DNA of 64,000 nt from JBEBVQ01 sp037190845 (lineage in GTDB: Bacteria; Bacteroidota; Bacteroidia; Chitinophagales; Chitinophagaceae): assembly GCA_037190845.1 (NCBI GenBank), contig JBBCJI010000010.1:1-64000 (forward strand), given 5' to 3'. A program made the translations under genes and the position numbers. Positions 56,209 to 63,873 of the stretch are shown here, piece by piece. A model generated the notes under the pieces. It was not told the DNA's origin. It saw nothing but the letters and a program-made list of their open reading frames with translations, and did no database searches. Numbering within the stretch: the first letter of the stretch is position 1; the number at the start of each line of letters is the position of its first letter.

Positions 56209-56436
56209 ATGATCATCGCTTTGAATCTCGCTTACGAAAACCAGCAATTTTCGAAATGGCATGAGATGATAAGTGGATGGCTCACGATGAAAGAGGCATG
56301 GGCTTACTTATTCGTGCTATGGGTATGCTGGTACCTCGTAAGTGGTAGGTTGTTGAGTCCCACGCCTTTTTATGTTCATAAACAGGGCGCCTCACTACTA
56401 TGTCCAAGCCGGCGCGGCAAAAGATTCCTCCTTTAA
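56209..56436 (+). CDS. Possible divergent helix-turn-helix protein
   Basis: The first ATG is used, giving 75 residues; a GTG at 56179 would add ten. The segment WLTMKEAWAYL...YLVSGRLLSPTPFYVHKQGA resembles the MerR/excisionase-type fold (TxKEAxxYL...GRL.P..). The turn, FVLWVCW, is unusually hydrophobic, so it may be a decayed copy. It precedes the RadC-like gene by 90 bp in an AT-rich accessory stretch. This is a weak call. Confidence 0.3.
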   Translation: MIIALNLAYENQQFSKWHEMISGWLTMKEAWAYLFVLWVCWYLVSGRLLSPTPFYVHKQGASLLCPSRRGKRFLL

Positions 56437-56526
56437 ATTGTTGCACTAAACACGCACCTGCAAAAACACTTACGCAGGCGCGCGGGCAACTGTTGTCCAT
56501 TTCCGAACCGGTAAAAGCCATTTTTT

Positions 56527-56952
56527 ATGAATATCCGACTCTCCGAGCAGCAAAAGAACGACTCATATACCAGCCCCGAATACATTGCCCAACTCATGCA
56601 CTGCGTACTCCTCCGCGAAAACCGCCTTAGCCGCAGCCAGGAGCATTTCTGGGTGATGGGGCTTAACAATGCGAACCAACTATTGTACATTGAGCTCATC
56701 GGCCTTGGCCGCCAGAACAGCGTGGCGGTGAATCCGCCGGATGTCTTCCGTACCGCGCTGCACCGGCTGGCGCTGAAGATCGTCAGGAAACTGGACCGTC
56801 TGCTTCGGGAGCACAAGGAAAAGGAACTGGTGCGAGAAACACAGTATTACACCCGCCTGCTGATTGCGAAGAAGCTAAAGGAAACGGGTATGGATGCGGC
56901 GGGTATTAGTAAGCTGACCAGTTTGCGACTGCCGGAGCTGCGCGAGCTATAG
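56527..56952 (+). CDS. RadC-like protein lacking the JAMM active site
   Basis: The 141-residue protein begins like the JAB/RadC proteins of Bacteroidota (MNIRLSEQQKNDSYTSPEYI, QEHFWVMGLNNANQLL, AVNPPDVFRTALHRLALKIV). Right where the zinc-binding HxHP...SxxD motif should follow it jumps to a coiled tail (LLREHKEKELVRETQYY) and a family-type end (KKLKETGMDAAGISKLT). About 70 residues appear to be missing in frame. It is probably a remnant with no peptidase activity. RadC-family genes are common on mobile DNA. Confidence 0.65.
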   Translation: MNIRLSEQQKNDSYTSPEYIAQLMHCVLLRENRLSRSQEHFWVMGLNNANQLLYIELIGLGRQNSVAVNPPDVFRTALHRLALKIVRKLDRLLREHKEKELVRETQYYTRLLIAKKLKETGMDAAGISKLTSLRLPELREL

Positions 56953-57201
56953 CATCCGGATAAGCCTTATTTTGGTTATATGTTACTGATATAATCCAAA
57001 AAACAGAGATTTTGGGTTGTATTAATAGTGTTCTTACCGTTGGGCAGGGATTCTGTTTTCTCCTCCGTTTCTCTCGTCTTGTTATAATATTCCCTGGGTT
57101 TTCTTTTTCCTTTTCCCGGAAAACACTATGATACTGGCATTAATTTTTTATATCTTCGGGCAGGAAAAGTTATATATAACACCTAAAATGTGGTCATTTA
57201 T

Positions 57202-57468
57202 ATGAAAAAGGTCTTATTATGCCTGATTGCAGGTATTATCGGTTTTTACTGTCAGGGCCAGGTCAAAAAGACAAAATCCAAGTCTAACATGATCGTTGTG
57301 GAACCGTACGATCCGGCTGTGGAAAAGCCTTCCGGTAACGAAGTATGGAGCGGTGATACGGTGATCCGTGCTGATGAAAGAGGTATGGAGCTTAACCAGA
57401 ATTACAACACCGGGCAGAATTACAATACCGGAAAAACCCGTCCACCCCTTCAGGGAATCCGTCCATGA
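57202..57468 (+). CDS. Small secreted protein of unknown function
   Basis: From the ATG at 57202 the protein has 88 residues. A signal peptide (KKVLLCLIAGIIGFYCQGQ) is followed by a short charged region. A C-terminal NQNYNTGQNYNTGK repeat of seven residues is notable. There is no recognisable domain. It is convergent with iscA. Confidence 0.5.
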   Translation: MKKVLLCLIAGIIGFYCQGQVKKTKSKSNMIVVEPYDPAVEKPSGNEVWSGDTVIRADERGMELNQNYNTGQNYNTGKTRPPLQGIRP

Positions 57469-57500
57469 TAAAATAACCCGGCATTCCCGGGGTGTATCAT
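57465..57500. terminator. Possible bidirectional terminator
   Basis: ATGATA (57465-57470) and TATCAT (57495-57500) frame an inner stem (CCCGG/CCGGG). The hairpin lies between the convergent small secreted protein gene and iscA; the T-run is weak. Confidence 0.4.
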
Positions 57501-57530
57501 AAGGTATATTCGGATATTCCGGTCATATGT

Positions 57531-57857
57531 TTATACGGCAAAGCTTTCGCCGCAACTGCAGGTACGGCTGGCATTGGGGTTGATAAAATGAAAGCCTTTG
57601 CCGTTCAGCCCTTCCGAGAAATCGAGTGTGGTATCGCAGAGATACAGGAAGCTCTTCAGGTCTGTCACGAGCTTTACGCCCTTGTCCTCAAAGGCCTGGT
57701 CGCCCGGTTGCTGTTCGTTGTCGAAATCGAGCTTGTAGGAAAGACCGGAGCAGCCGCCGCCCACAACGCCGACCCGCACGAAGTAATCTGCACCCAGATG
57801 CTCTTCCTGCATCAACTGTGCTACTCTTTCTTTTGCTTTGTCACTGATGTATATCAT
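57531..57857 (-). CDS. iscA: A-type iron-sulfur cluster carrier (IscA/HesB family)
   Basis: The 108-residue protein has the three family cysteines: C36 in GGGCSGLSY and C101, C103 in SRTCSCGESF. It carries nascent Fe-S clusters to apoproteins in the cytoplasm. It lies 39 bp downstream of iscS on the same strand, so the two form a small assembly unit. IscU and regulator genes are not next to them. Confidence 0.92.
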   Translation of the reverse strand: MIYISDKAKERVAQLMQEEHLGADYFVRVGVVGGGCSGLSYKLDFDNEQQPGDQAFEDKGVKLVTDLKSFLYLCDTTLDFSEGLNGKGFHFINPNASRTCSCGESFAV

Positions 57858-57896
57858 ATCCTGTCTGCTCTTTCGGTGAGATAATAGTAAATGTGT

Positions 57897-59090
57897 TTAA
57901 TGCCGGAATGAATCCGAAGACTGCAATAACCGGCTTTTTTCCTGTAGCGCGGCTACGGCTTCAGAAACTGTTTTTATGGTATAGTCAATTTGTTCTTCTG
58001 TGGTAAACCGCCCCAGGCTGAAACGCAGGGAGCTGCGTGCCCGGTCGTTGCCGAGACCGAGCGCTGTCAGCACATGAGAGGGTTCCGGGGAAGCCGAAGT
58101 ACAGGCCGACCCGCTCGATACGGCAATGGTTTTATTAATCTCCATCATCAGCCCGTCTCCTGCTATGTGCTCAAAAGAGATATTAGCGACATGCGGCAGC
58201 CGGTGCTTCCGGTTTCCGTTTACATGGACGCCTTCCAGTTGCAGCAGGGCGTTTTCGAGCTTGTCGCGCAGGATGCTGATACGTTTTCCTTCCGCATCCA
58301 TTTCGTCTGTGCAGATGGCGCAGGCCTTACCGAATCCGGCGATACCGGGTACATTGAGCGTGCCGCTGCGCATACCGCGTTCGTGTCCGCCGCCGTCTAT
58401 CTGGGGGGTCAGTTTTACGCGTGGGTCCCTGCGCCGTACATACAACGCGCCGACACCTTTGGGCCCATACATTTTATGGGCGCTGAACGAGAGCAGGTCA
58501 ATGCCGTCGGCCTGTACATCCACCGGGATCTTCCCTGCACCCTGTGTGGCATCAGTAAAGAAAAGCACGCCATGCCTGCGGGCAATTGCGCTTATTTCGC
58601 GAACCGGCTGGATGACACCGGTCTCGTTGTTGCCATACATGATGGCGATCAGGATTGTTTTATCAGTAATGGCTTGCTCCAGCTCGCTGAGGTCAATAAG
58701 TCCGTCGGGCTGCACGGGCAGGTAAGTAATGTGTCCGCCGCGTTTTTCTATATGTGCACAGACATCCAATACAGCCTTATGCTCTGTGGCACAGGTGATG
58801 ATATGGTTGCCTTTGGCAGCATACATTTCAAAGACGCCTTTGAGGGCGAGGTTATTACTTTCGGTAGCGCCGGAGGTAAAGATGATCTCTTGTGGCACAG
58901 CATTGATGAGTGAAGCTACTTGCTCCCGTGCAAAGTCTGTCGCTTCTTCTGCCATCCAGCCGAAAGCGTGGTGACGGCTGGCGGCATTCCCGAATTTGTC
59001 TGAAAAATAAGGCAGCATCACTTCAAACACCTGCGGATCTACAGGTGTTGTAGCATTGTAATCAAGATATACCGGCAGTTTAAGCGCCAT
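57897..59090 (-). CDS. iscS: Cysteine desulfurase IscS
   Basis: IscS takes sulfur from cysteine for Fe-S cluster and thio-nucleoside assembly. The 397 residues include YLDYNATTPVDP at the start, PLP lysine K206 in SAHKMYGPKG (the same number as in E. coli IscS), and the persulfide cysteine C330 in SSGSACTSASPEPSHVL. It is co-directional with iscA. A TAACTTTG box at 59124-59131 lies upstream on the minus strand. Confidence 0.94.
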   Translation of the reverse strand: MALKLPVYLDYNATTPVDPQVFEVMLPYFSDKFGNAASRHHAFGWMAEEATDFAREQVASLINAVPQEIIFTSGATESNNLALKGVFEMYAAKGNHIITCATEHKAVLDVCAHIEKRGGHITYLPVQPDGLIDLSELEQAITDKTILIAIMYGNNETGVIQPVREISAIARRHGVLFFTDATQGAGKIPVDVQADGIDLLSFSAHKMYGPKGVGALYVRRRDPRVKLTPQIDGGGHERGMRSGTLNVPGIAGFGKACAICTDEMDAEGKRISILRDKLENALLQLEGVHVNGNRKHRLPHVANISFEHIAGDGLMMEINKTIAVSSGSACTSASPEPSHVLTALGLGNDRARSSLRFSLGRFTTEEQIDYTIKTVSEAVAALQEKSRLLQSSDSFRH

Positions 59091-59123
59091 AATTTGCCTG
59101 GCTTTTTATGAGAAAGCTAACTA

Positions 59124-59131
59124 CAAAGTTA
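59124..59131 (-). promoter_or_regulatory. -7 promoter box of iscS-iscA
   Basis: On the minus strand, TAACTTTG matches TAnnTTTG exactly, 33 bases before the iscS ATG. No -33 box is evident at the usual spacing. Confidence 0.35.
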
Positions 59132-59205
59132 CGCCAAAGAGTACTACTTTAGCGTACGACCCTATTTGAGGTCTATATGTTCCCATTTATAAAATTGATT
59201 GTCTG

Positions 59206-59607
59206 ATGCTGAAAATCGAGCATATCGGTATAGCGGTAAAAAGCCTGCAGGAGTCCATCCCTTTATTTGAACAATTATTGAATACGCCCTGCTATAAAAC
59301 AGAAGAGGTTGCTGATGAAGGTGTTAATACGGCGTTCTTCCGTACCGGGGAGTCCAAGATCGAATTGTTGGAAGCCACGAAAGAGACCAGTCCGATAGCC
59401 AGATATATTGACAAGAAAGGGCCTGGTATACACCATATTGCCTTTGAGGTAGAAAATATTGAGGCCGAAATGAAGCGGCTGGCGGCGCTGGGTTTTGAGT
59501 TGCTGCATGAGATGCCTAAAAACGGCGCGGATAACAAACGCATCTGTTTTTTACACCCGAAAAGCACAAACGGGGTATTGGTGGAGTTGTGTGAGGAACG
59601 TGGTTAA
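59206..59607 (+). CDS. mce: Methylmalonyl-CoA epimerase
   Basis: The 133-residue protein is a glyoxalase-fold epimerase that interconverts the (R)- and (S)-methylmalonyl-CoA forms. The metal ligands are visible as H in IEHIGIAV, H in PGIHHIAFEVE and E in VLVELCE. This fits propionate and odd-chain metabolism with methylmalonyl-CoA mutase, which is not in the window. Confidence 0.88.
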   Translation: MLKIEHIGIAVKSLQESIPLFEQLLNTPCYKTEEVADEGVNTAFFRTGESKIELLEATKETSPIARYIDKKGPGIHHIAFEVENIEAEMKRLAALGFELLHEMPKNGADNKRICFLHPKSTNGVLVELCEERG

Positions 59608-59678
59608 TGTGACAGATGTGTTGAATGTGACGAATGTGTTTATCACATTTTCCACATTCAACACATCTGTCACATTAA
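59604..59678. repeat. GATGTGT-word palindrome, copy C (also a likely terminator)
   Basis: Arms 59604-59638 and 59644-59678 match at 32 of 35 positions with a 5-base loop, the most complete of the family. It lies between the convergent mce and DUF-like genes and overlaps the mce stop codon, so it may end both transcripts. Confidence 0.78.
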
Positions 59679-59701
59679 TTTAAATGGATGATTTTTCCAG
59701 A

Positions 59702-60034
59702 TTAACACCCGAAGTACCGCACAATACATTCCTTCAGTATCTGTTCCTGGTCGGCCAGACCAGTCACCTGTATCTGTTCCGTAACCATATAATGCGGCCA
59801 GCCGTCGGCATCGCGGCCTTCGTATTCGAAATAGCCGAGCTGGCTGAGCAGCGTGCAGACAGCAATATGCATCAGATCCTGCTTCTGCTCTTTAGTGAAT
59901 TTTTTCCGCTGCGACATCTGCCCCAGTTCGTTAATACCGATCAGGAACAGGATGCCTTCCATATCCGGCACCTTATCAAAGCGTTGCTGTAACATTTCTT
60001 CTACCTGCTGCCACCGTTGTTCAAACTGATCCAT
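59702..60034 (-). CDS. Conserved hypothetical protein of Bacteroidota
   Basis: The 110-residue protein has a helical pattern (QRWQQVEEMLQQRFDKVPDM, FTKEQKQDLMHIAVCTLL) and a short beta part (YFEYEGRDADGWPHY). I recognise it only as a conserved small protein of this phylum with no known function. A TACCTTTG box lies five bases upstream of the ATG. Confidence 0.65.
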   Translation of the reverse strand: MDQFEQRWQQVEEMLQQRFDKVPDMEGILFLIGINELGQMSQRKKFTKEQKQDLMHIAVCTLLSQLGYFEYEGRDADGWPHYMVTEQIQVTGLADQEQILKECIVRYFGC

Positions 60035-60039
60035 GGCGG

Positions 60040-60047
60040 CAAAGGTA
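60040..60047 (-). promoter_or_regulatory. -7 promoter box of the conserved hypothetical gene
   Basis: On the minus strand, TACCTTTG matches TAnnTTTG exactly and is separated from the ATG by five bases (CCGCC). The transcript should be leaderless or nearly so. Confidence 0.45.
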
Positions 60048-60053
60048 CGTATC

Positions 60054-60153
60054 GTAAGTGATGTGTTAGATGTGTCGGAGGTGACAGATGTGTTTTATAA
60101 CTTTAAACACATCAAACACATTTCCCCCATCAAACACATCTGTCACATTTTAC
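60054..60153. repeat. GATGTGT-word palindrome, copy D
   Basis: Words of the type GATGTGT (60059-60097) face CACAT words (60106-60150); the ends GTAA and TTAC are inverted. The 305-bp gap 60035-60339 holds this palindrome, the repeat at 60262, a possible -7 box (TATTTTTG, 60222-60229) and no gene. Confidence 0.6.
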
Positions 60154-60261
60154 GTGTAACACCGCATTTTTAAGAAAAGTTAAAACCGGTATTTCATACT
60201 AAATATTTACCTTCGACGTTCTATTTTTGGCAAAAGAATCATCTCAAATAGATAATCAGGC

Positions 60262-60326
60262 GATTTGAAAATAAATGATTATGCTTGTGTAACATGGGCA
60301 TTTTCAAATTGACACATTTTCAAATC
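60262..60326. repeat. TTTGAAAA/TTTTCAAA palindrome
   Basis: GATTTGAAAAT (60262-60272) pairs with ATTTTCAAATC (60316-60326). A further ATTTTCAAATT copy lies at 60300-60310. It is another word-type palindrome, in the upstream region of the MoxR gene. Confidence 0.5.
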
Positions 60327-60339
60327 TCAAATTGGAAAT

Positions 60340-61347
60340 ATGGAACAAACGGCGTCTTCTTTGGATATAAGGGAACTGAATGAACGCATTCATCAGCAAA
60401 GCGCATTTATTGAGCTACTTACGATGGAGCTGAATAAGGCCGTAGTAGGCCAGAAGCACATGGTAGAGCGGCTGCTGATCGGGTTGCTGGCTAACGGGCA
60501 CGTATTGCTCGAAGGTGTGCCGGGTCTGGCGAAAACACTGGCGATCAAGTCGCTTGCCTCGGCGATCCATGCCCGGTTTGCACGTATCCAGTTTACGCCC
60601 GACCTGCTGCCGGCGGATGTGCTCGGCACGATGGTGTATAACCCGCAGTCGCATGAATTTGCCGTTCGCAAAGGTCCGATTTTTGCCAATTTCATCCTGG
60701 CGGATGAGATCAACCGTGCCCCCGCCAAAGTGCAGAGCGCCCTGCTCGAAGCGATGCAGGAACGTCAGGTTACGATCGGCGATCAGTCTTTTAAGCTGGA
60801 GGAACCTTTCCTGGTACTGGCTACCCAGAACCCGATAGAGCAGGAAGGAACGTACGAACTGCCCGAAGCGCAGGTGGACCGGTTTATGCTGAAGGTGGTC
60901 ATTTCCTATCCCAAAAAAGAAGAGGAACGCCATATCATCCGTTATAACCTGAATCCCGGCGGTATGCAACAGATACAGCCTGTGGTACATCCGGATGAGA
61001 TACTCCGCGCCCGGCACTTGGTGCGTGAAGTGTATATGGATGAAAAGATCGAGCAGTATATTCTGGATATTGTATTTGCTACCCGTTTCCCCGAAGAATA
61101 TAAGCTGAACAAGCTAAAGCCGCTGATCAGCTATGGCGCTTCTCCCCGTGCAAGCATCAGTCTTGCATTGGCGGCAAAAGCCTATGCGTTCATCAAACGC
61201 CGTGGTTACGTGATCCCGGAAGATATCCGTGCTGTTTGTCATGACGTAATGCGCCACCGTATCGGCATCACCTACGAAGCGGAAGCCGAGAACATGACCA
61301 GCGAACATATCCTCAATGAAATACTGAACGTGGTGGAAGTGCCGTAG
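60340..61347 (+). CDS. MoxR-family AAA+ ATPase
   Basis: The 335-residue protein has Walker A in LLEGVPGLAKTLAIKSLA (about residues 58-75), Walker B in ILADEINRAPAK (about 123-134) and sensor motifs in LATQNPIEQEGTYELPEAQ. The lid follows, with GASPRASISLALAAKAYAFI. MoxR ATPases act as chaperones for metal insertion or complex assembly, usually with a DUF58 and von Willebrand (BatA/B) gene downstream. Those partners are absent here: the next gene is a TPR membrane protein in the opposite direction. Confidence 0.9.
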   Translation: MEQTASSLDIRELNERIHQQSAFIELLTMELNKAVVGQKHMVERLLIGLLANGHVLLEGVPGLAKTLAIKSLASAIHARFARIQFTPDLLPADVLGTMVYNPQSHEFAVRKGPIFANFILADEINRAPAKVQSALLEAMQERQVTIGDQSFKLEEPFLVLATQNPIEQEGTYELPEAQVDRFMLKVVISYPKKEEERHIIRYNLNPGGMQQIQPVVHPDEILRARHLVREVYMDEKIEQYILDIVFATRFPEEYKLNKLKPLISYGASPRASISLALAAKAYAFIKRRGYVIPEDIRAVCHDVMRHRIGITYEAEAENMTSEHILNEILNVVEVP

Positions 61348-61352
61348 GGTTG

Positions 61353-61452
61353 TTTAGATGTGACAAATGTGTGTGATGTGCCGGATATGTTGTACAAGGA
61401 TTAAACACATCCGACACATTTTCCACATCAAACACATCCCCTCACATCTAAA
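61353..61452. repeat. GATGTGT-word palindrome, copy E
   Basis: Ends TTTAGATGTGA (61353-61363) and TCACATCTAAA (61442-61452) are perfect inverted repeats; inside, several GATGTG and CACATC words pair imperfectly. It lies between the convergent MoxR and TPR genes and may terminate both. Confidence 0.68.
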
Positions 61453-61460
61453 TGGAAGAT

Positions 61461-61976
61461 CTACCTATGGTCCAGCGCTGCTTCCAGCTCTTCAATCCGC
61501 GGCTGTAACGCCGGCGCGGGATTGTTGTTTTTTGCTTCAGCCAGATAATGGGCGGATTTATCCCGGTCTCCGATATTGAAATAAATCCCGGCGAGGTTCA
61601 GGGATGCGATGGTCCGGTCGTGCTTTGTGCGTAATCCGATATTCAGCGCTTCTTCGAGGTGCGGCGCGGCTATCTGGAAATTGTTTTTCCGTGCTTCGAT
61701 CAGACCAGCAGCGAGATAGTAATATGCTTTTTGTGTTTTGGCGAGATACCGGGGGTATTTTGTCTTGCGGAGTGTACGCTCGGCGGCTTCAAAATCGTTG
61801 GAGCCCAGTTTGCGTAATGCGAGGAAAACGGTTCCGTTCAGGAAAAATCCAATGGTCTGGAAGACGGGTATGGTCAGGAAGAGCGTACCCAGCGTCCAGT
61901 TGCCGGCAGCGAAAAAATAAATGGCGGAAATAAGTCCGCTCACAGAGAGAATAATGCGTGTGGTCAATGATAACAT
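61461..61976 (-). CDS. Membrane protein with TPR-like repeats
   Basis: The 171-residue protein has two transmembrane helices (about 5-24 and 29-52) and then TPR-like helical repeats with TQKAYYYLAAGLIEARKNNF and TIASLNLAGIYFNIGDRDKS. No specific family is recognised. A TAATTTG box lies five bases before the ATG. It may serve as a scaffold in the inner membrane. Confidence 0.6.
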   Translation of the reverse strand: MLSLTTRIILSVSGLISAIYFFAAGNWTLGTLFLTIPVFQTIGFFLNGTVFLALRKLGSNDFEAAERTLRKTKYPRYLAKTQKAYYYLAAGLIEARKNNFQIAAPHLEEALNIGLRTKHDRTIASLNLAGIYFNIGDRDKSAHYLAEAKNNNPAPALQPRIEELEAALDHR

Positions 61977-62192
61977 GGCGGCAAATTACAGCTTTTTTGA
62001 GGCATTAACCCGTCTGTAAAGTGGCATTGTTATATTGTTTCAGACAAAATCAGATAGCATATTTATTAGTGAGGTAAATAGAATCCGGCAGAACGTTAGA
62101 ATTTATTTATAATAAAAAACATAAAATATAGTTATATGATTTTTAATTCGTTTTAATGCTGTAATTTGTATTTCAGATCAACTATACGGGAT

Positions 62193-62750
62193 ATGGAATT
62201 ACAAACTATCCAAAGCAGGATTTATGAAATACGGGGGCAAAAGGTGATGTTGGATTTTGATCTTGCTGTATTGTATGAAACAGAAACAAAACGCCTGAAG
62301 GAAGCCGTACGGCGTAATATACACCGCTTCCCGGCTGACTTTATGTTTGAACTTACCCAAAAGGAGTTTGAAAGTTTGAGGACGCAATTTGCGTCCTCAA
62401 AAAGAGGGGGTATCCGGTACAAGCCCTTTGCATTTACCGAACAGGGTGTTGCCATGCTGGCGAGTGTATTAAGCAGTCCTAAAGCCATAGAGGTAAACAT
62501 ACAGATAGTAAGAGCTTTTGTATTCCTGCGGCAATATGCGTTAAGCCATCAGGATCTGACCGAAAAGCTAAAAAAACTGGAACGTAAGTACAACAAGCAA
62601 TTCAAAGACGTTTACGAAGCAATTGGCTATCTGCTGAAAAAAGACCAACAGGATACCGAACAGAGAGAACGCAACCGGATCGGATTTAATGCCGGAAAAG
62701 AATCCGACAACCCGGGAAACAGGGATGGAAAGAAAGAGCATGACCGGTAA
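62193..62750 (+). CDS. ORF6N-domain protein (phage antirepressor type)
   Basis: From the ATG at 62193 the protein has 185 residues. The ORF6N domain (about 1-105) contains IYEIRGQKVMLDFDLAVLYE, TKRLKEAVRRNIHRFP, FMFELTQKEF and FAFTEQGVAMLASVLSSPKA. Such proteins are DNA-binding modules found in phages and scattered in chromosomes. A coiled tail follows. There are no other phage genes nearby, so it is probably a lone horizontally acquired gene. Confidence 0.85.
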   Translation: MELQTIQSRIYEIRGQKVMLDFDLAVLYETETKRLKEAVRRNIHRFPADFMFELTQKEFESLRTQFASSKRGGIRYKPFAFTEQGVAMLASVLSSPKAIEVNIQIVRAFVFLRQYALSHQDLTEKLKKLERKYNKQFKDVYEAIGYLLKKDQQDTEQRERNRIGFNAGKESDNPGNRDGKKEHDR

Positions 62751-62796
62751 TACCAGCACAGAAACTTAACCGAAATATTTGTAAGTTTAATGTGTC

Positions 62797-63795
62797 ATGA
62801 AACAATACTCAATTTTACTGTTGTTGTATATTATATGGCAACAGCAATCGTCGGCTCAAACGATTAATGCAGACAACCTGAACCGGCTGATTACATTTTG
62901 CGATTCAACAAAAGCAGATGAAGTGCTCCTCAGCCATAAGGGGAAAACGGTAGCCCGGTGGAAAAGAACGGATTTCAGTGCTTTGCAAAGAGACACGGCC
63001 ATATGGGAGTGCGGCACCGCTTATATGTACACCGCTTCCATGGTTAAATCGTGGACAGGGTTAGTTATAGGTATATTGATTGACAAAGGTCTGATAAATC
63101 AGGTTGATGATCCTGTTTGCAAATACATTCCTGAATGGAAAGCGGGTTGCGAAAATAAAATAACCATCAGGCATCTGCTGACCATGACTGCGGGTATCAA
63201 CAAGCGGCCCGGTGCGGAAAGTATACTTGCCCACGAAGACATGAACCGTTATGTGCTGAACCTGCAACCGGATACACTCCCGGGGATCAGGTTCCGTTAC
63301 TCCAATGAATCCGTGCAACTTCTCGGCATCATCATGGAAAGAGTGACCGGTAAAAAAGCAGATGCTGTTTTTGATGAGTACCTGTTCCGGCCGATGAAAA
63401 TGGATTCATCAAGCCTGGCAAAAGATGCCGTGGGTAATGTGGTGGTATATGGAGGCTGTACCACCACTGTTGATAATGCCTGTAAGATAGGCATGCTTAT
63501 GCGCAACCAGGGATTGTTTGAAGATCAAAGAATCGTTTCGGAGCAGTGGGTCAATGAATCCATAACACCAAGTCCGCTGGCGCCCTATTATGGTTACCTG
63601 TGGTGGATTGATAAAAGCTCCAAATACTGGAATTATGCTGCAACCGGCGACTTGGGACAAATGACCATTATTTTTCCCGACCTGGATTTGATTTTTATCA
63701 GAAGGCAATCCTGTGATTTATCGGCGGCAAGCAGCAGGATGAGCTGGATGGGACCTAAGTTTCTGGAGCTTATATCCGGGGTTGTGAGTGAATAG
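62797..63795 (+). CDS. Serine hydrolase (beta-lactamase / penicillin-binding fold)
   Basis: The 332-residue protein has a signal peptide (1-21) and the class C serine hydrolase motifs: the nucleophile in TASMVKSW (SxxK) and YSN in RFRYSNESVQLLG. An Ala-Thr-Gly triad in YAATGDLGQM replaces the usual KTG. The family includes esterases, D-alanyl-D-alanine peptidases and class C beta-lactamases; the substrate is not predictable. Periplasmic or surface location is expected. A second gene of probably the same family starts 78 bp downstream. Confidence 0.85.
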   Translation: MKQYSILLLLYIIWQQQSSAQTINADNLNRLITFCDSTKADEVLLSHKGKTVARWKRTDFSALQRDTAIWECGTAYMYTASMVKSWTGLVIGILIDKGLINQVDDPVCKYIPEWKAGCENKITIRHLLTMTAGINKRPGAESILAHEDMNRYVLNLQPDTLPGIRFRYSNESVQLLGIIMERVTGKKADAVFDEYLFRPMKMDSSSLAKDAVGNVVVYGGCTTTVDNACKIGMLMRNQGLFEDQRIVSEQWVNESITPSPLAPYYGYLWWIDKSSKYWNYAATGDLGQMTIIFPDLDLIFIRRQSCDLSAASSRMSWMGPKFLELISGVVSE

Positions 63796-63873
63796 CTTCG
63801 CCCGGCATTGCATGCGGCCTGATTTCTTTTTTGTTGCAGGAAACAGTAAATTAGGGTATCGAAACGCTTATTT

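Noticed and set aside
59604..59678. CRP-type sites (TGTGA-N6-TCACA) in the GATGTGT palindromes
   Set aside because: The TGTGA and TCACA words are at variable spacing in long repeated arms and not in promoter positions; they are better explained as repeat words.
60340..61347. Bat/von Willebrand stress operon around the MoxR gene
   Set aside because: No DUF58 or BatA/B gene follows; the next gene runs in the opposite direction.
44573..61452. CRISPR arrays in the repeat-rich gaps
   Set aside because: Repeats are short inverted words without regularly spaced unique spacers, and no cas gene is present.
62193..62750. Prophage around the ORF6N gene
   Set aside because: No integrase, capsid or lysis genes in the neighbourhood; the flanks are ordinary chromosomal genes.
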